NCBI GenBank assembly: GCA_028697515.1 | Contig: JAQVEY010000109.1 | Coordinates: 1 to 7,493, forward strand | Direction: 5' to 3' | From: Bacteroidales bacterium | Lineage (GTDB): Bacteria > Bacteroidota > Bacteroidia > Bacteroidales > ML635J-15 | Length of the DNA stretch: 7,493 nucleotides | Shown: positions 6,331-7,493 of the stretch, in pieces | Numbering within the stretch: the first letter of the stretch is position 1 | Layout of the letters: every line of letters begins with the position of its first letter | Notes under the pieces: model-generated | Database searches by the model: none | Told to the model about the DNA's origin: nothing | The model's input: only the letters and a program-made list of their open reading frames with translations | Made by a program: the position numbers and the translations under genes

Positions 6331-6361
6331 CAAAAATAGATTCTTTAGTCTTAATAAACAA
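6331..6361 (-). promoter_or_regulatory. Promoter of the ruvX-def-lipoprotein-comEC operon
   Basis: On the minus strand, TTG (6361-6359), then 20 nt, then TATTTTTG (6338-6331) fits the Bacteroidota -33/-7 pattern. Transcription would begin around 6325-6327, leaving a leader of only about 7 nt before the ruvX ATG at 6319, so translation would be close to leaderless. Confidence 0.5.
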
Positions 6362-6380
6362 CCTATTATAAAAAAAAACG

Positions 6381-6419
6381 TCTAAATTTTATGTTTATAT
6401 AATTTTTTTTTCTAAATTT
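6381..6419 (+). repeat. Direct repeat TCTAAATTT, copies 30 bp apart
   Basis: TCTAAATTT occurs at 6381-6389 and 6411-6419, a spacing of exactly 30 bp (about three helical turns), upstream of the secreted-protein gene. A run of A at 6370-6378 and of T at 6402-6410 flank the same stretch and would give bent DNA. The 9-nt unit is AT-rich, so chance is a real possibility. Confidence 0.3.
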
Positions 6420-6427
6420 ACACTTTG
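6419..6427 (+). promoter_or_regulatory. Possible -7 element of the choice-of-anchor L gene
   Basis: TACACTTTG is a TA-N3-TTTG variant, one base longer than the TAnnTTTG consensus, placed 17 nt before the ATG at 6445. No clear TTG is found 19-20 nt upstream, so this is tentative. Confidence 0.33.
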
Positions 6428-6444
6428 TATTAAACTTATAATTT

Positions 6445-7493
6445 ATGAAAAAAGGAATAATAGCTATAATTTGCTTATTATCAAGCACTGGCTTATTTTC
6501 ACAAATTGACACACAAACAGGATTAACTATACAGAATCTTGTTGAGGATACGTTAATTAATGGTTGTATTCAAGTATCAAATGTTACAGTTAACAGTAGC
6601 GGGGCTTATGGTTATTTTAAAAAGAATGGTAGTCAGTTTCCCTTCGAATCAGGCATTGTCTTAGCTTCGGGACCTATTGCCAATGCTGAAGGTCCAAACA
6701 GTTCGAGTAGTCAGGGAGGCTCTCTGGGTAGTGGTTCTGACCCTGATTTAGCAATGTTAACTACATATCCAATAAATGATGCAACAGTTGTTCAGTTTGA
6801 CTTTATACCTGCGACAGACACTGTCTTATTTAATTACATCTTTGGTTCAGAAGAATTCCCTGAGTATGCAAATACTTCATTTAATGATGTTTTTGGATTT
6901 TTCTTATCAGGTCCCGGTATAAACGGGCCATATTCTAATAATTCAATAAACATTGCATTATTGCCCAATAATCAACCCGTTACAATTGATAATGTCCACA
7001 ATTATGATTATTATACAGCAGACCCCACATCTGGCTCAACCTCTGCCGGTTCATATTATGGAGCCGTTCAATACGATGGTAATACAATAGTATTAACCGC
7101 TTTTGCGATTGTACAGGCATGTGAAACTTATCATATTAAATTGGCTGTTGGTGATGCTAGTGACTCTGCATATGACTCAGGTGTATTTTTCGAAGCAGGA
7201 AGTTTTGTTTCGGGAGAATCTATCAGTGTTGTAAATTCTGCTCAGGTTGGTGGAGAAGCAGATTTATGGGAAGGCTGTGAGAATTACTATGTTGTAGCAA
7301 GAGAAGAAGGGTCCGAAGCTGATCAGGAAATAACAATTATGGTAACTGTTGATGGTGAATCTACTGCTACTGAAGGTACGGACTTTACAGACTTCCCTAC
7401 TGAAATAACTCTAGAAGTAGGCCAAATGACAGATACTATTTTTTATTCTGCATTTAATGATGGTTCTGAAGAAGGACATGAAACAATCATAGT
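6445..7493 (+). CDS. Secreted choice-of-anchor L domain protein, N-terminal part (runs off right edge)
   Basis: The frame is open for 349 codons to the window end. Residues 1-19 are a signal peptide (K2-K3, hydrophobic 5-17, F-S before Q20), so the protein is exported. A choice-of-anchor L domain follows at about 28-255: N-G-C-I-Q-V-S-N-V (39-47), F-P-F-E-S-G-I-V-L-A-S-G (65-76), G-S-E-E-F-P-E (134-140), F-N-D-V-F-G-F-F-L-S-G-P (146-157), Y-H-I-K-L-A-V-G-D-A (229-238) and D-S-G-V-F-F-E-A (244-251). From about 275 a Calx-beta-like stretch begins, with acidic residues and G-T-D-F (311-314), then E-E-G-H-E-T (342-347), suggesting calcium binding. Family members are usually long surface or secreted proteins with a C-terminal anchor or type IX secretion sorting domain; that end is outside the window. 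It is transcribed divergently from ruvX. No ligand or role can be named. Confidence 0.87.
   Translation, partial: MKKGIIAIICLLSSTGLFSQIDTQTGLTIQNLVEDTLINGCIQVSNVTVNSSGAYGYFKKNGSQFPFESGIVLASGPIANAEGPNSSSSQGGSLGSGSDPDLAMLTTYPINDATVVQFDFIPATDTVLFNYIFGSEEFPEYANTSFNDVFGFFLSGPGINGPYSNNSINIALLPNNQPVTIDNVHNYDYYTADPTSGSTSAGSYYGAVQYDGNTIVLTAFAIVQACETYHIKLAVGDASDSAYDSGVFFEAGSFVSGESISVVNSAQVGGEADLWEGCENYYVVAREEGSEADQEITIMVTVDGESTATEGTDFTDFPTEITLEVGQMTDTIFYSAFNDGSEEGHETII

Noticed and set aside
1..7493. CRISPR arrays, tRNA or rRNA genes, insertion sequences, integrase or attachment sites
   Set aside because: No regularly spaced repeats, cloverleaf-like segments, transposase motifs or terminal inverted repeats were found; nearly all of the window is coding and both longer gaps (870-1003 and 6320-6444) are explained by divergent promoters.

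Overview
The window is AT-rich and carries Bacteroidota hallmarks. Promoters fit the TTG-N19/20-TAnnTTTG pattern of that phylum. There are almost no purine-rich Shine-Dalgarno sites, one lipoprotein starts with a lipobox, and the right-hand gene belongs to the choice-of-anchor L family of large secreted Bacteroidota proteins. A member of the Bacteroidia or Flavobacteriia is the best guess; the genus cannot be told.

Layout: (1) 1-869, minus strand: a membrane-anchored tetratricopeptide-type protein that runs off the left edge. (2) 1004-2654, plus strand: a tightly packed four-gene operon, made of a miniature SxtJ-like membrane protein, a DUF5989 membrane peptide, a TusA-type sulfur carrier and a PP-loop ATP pyrophosphatase of the N-acetyl-sugar amidotransferase (WbpG/PseA-like) type. 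Genes are separated by 1 nt or overlap by 14 nt and 1 nt. (3) 2655-6319, minus strand: a housekeeping operon transcribed in the order ruvX, def, TPR lipoprotein, comEC. It ends exactly where the plus-strand operon ends, with no intergenic base between the two stop codons. (4) 6445 to the right edge, plus strand: the N-terminal 349 residues of a secreted choice-of-anchor L protein followed by a Calx-beta-like region.

The part most worth attention is the 1004-2654 operon. SxtJ-like and DUF5989 proteins usually accompany an O-carbamoyltransferase. Here no carbamoyltransferase is visible; instead a persulfide carrier (TusA-like) is translationally coupled to an adenylating PP-loop enzyme that has extra cysteine pairs. 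I infer a membrane-associated pathway that activates a substrate with ATP and puts sulfur, rather than ammonia or carbamoyl, into it. The substrate cannot be told from the sequence. The ruvX-def-lipoprotein-comEC operon joins nucleic-acid processing, N-terminal protein maturation and DNA uptake, and looks like conventional core-genome content.
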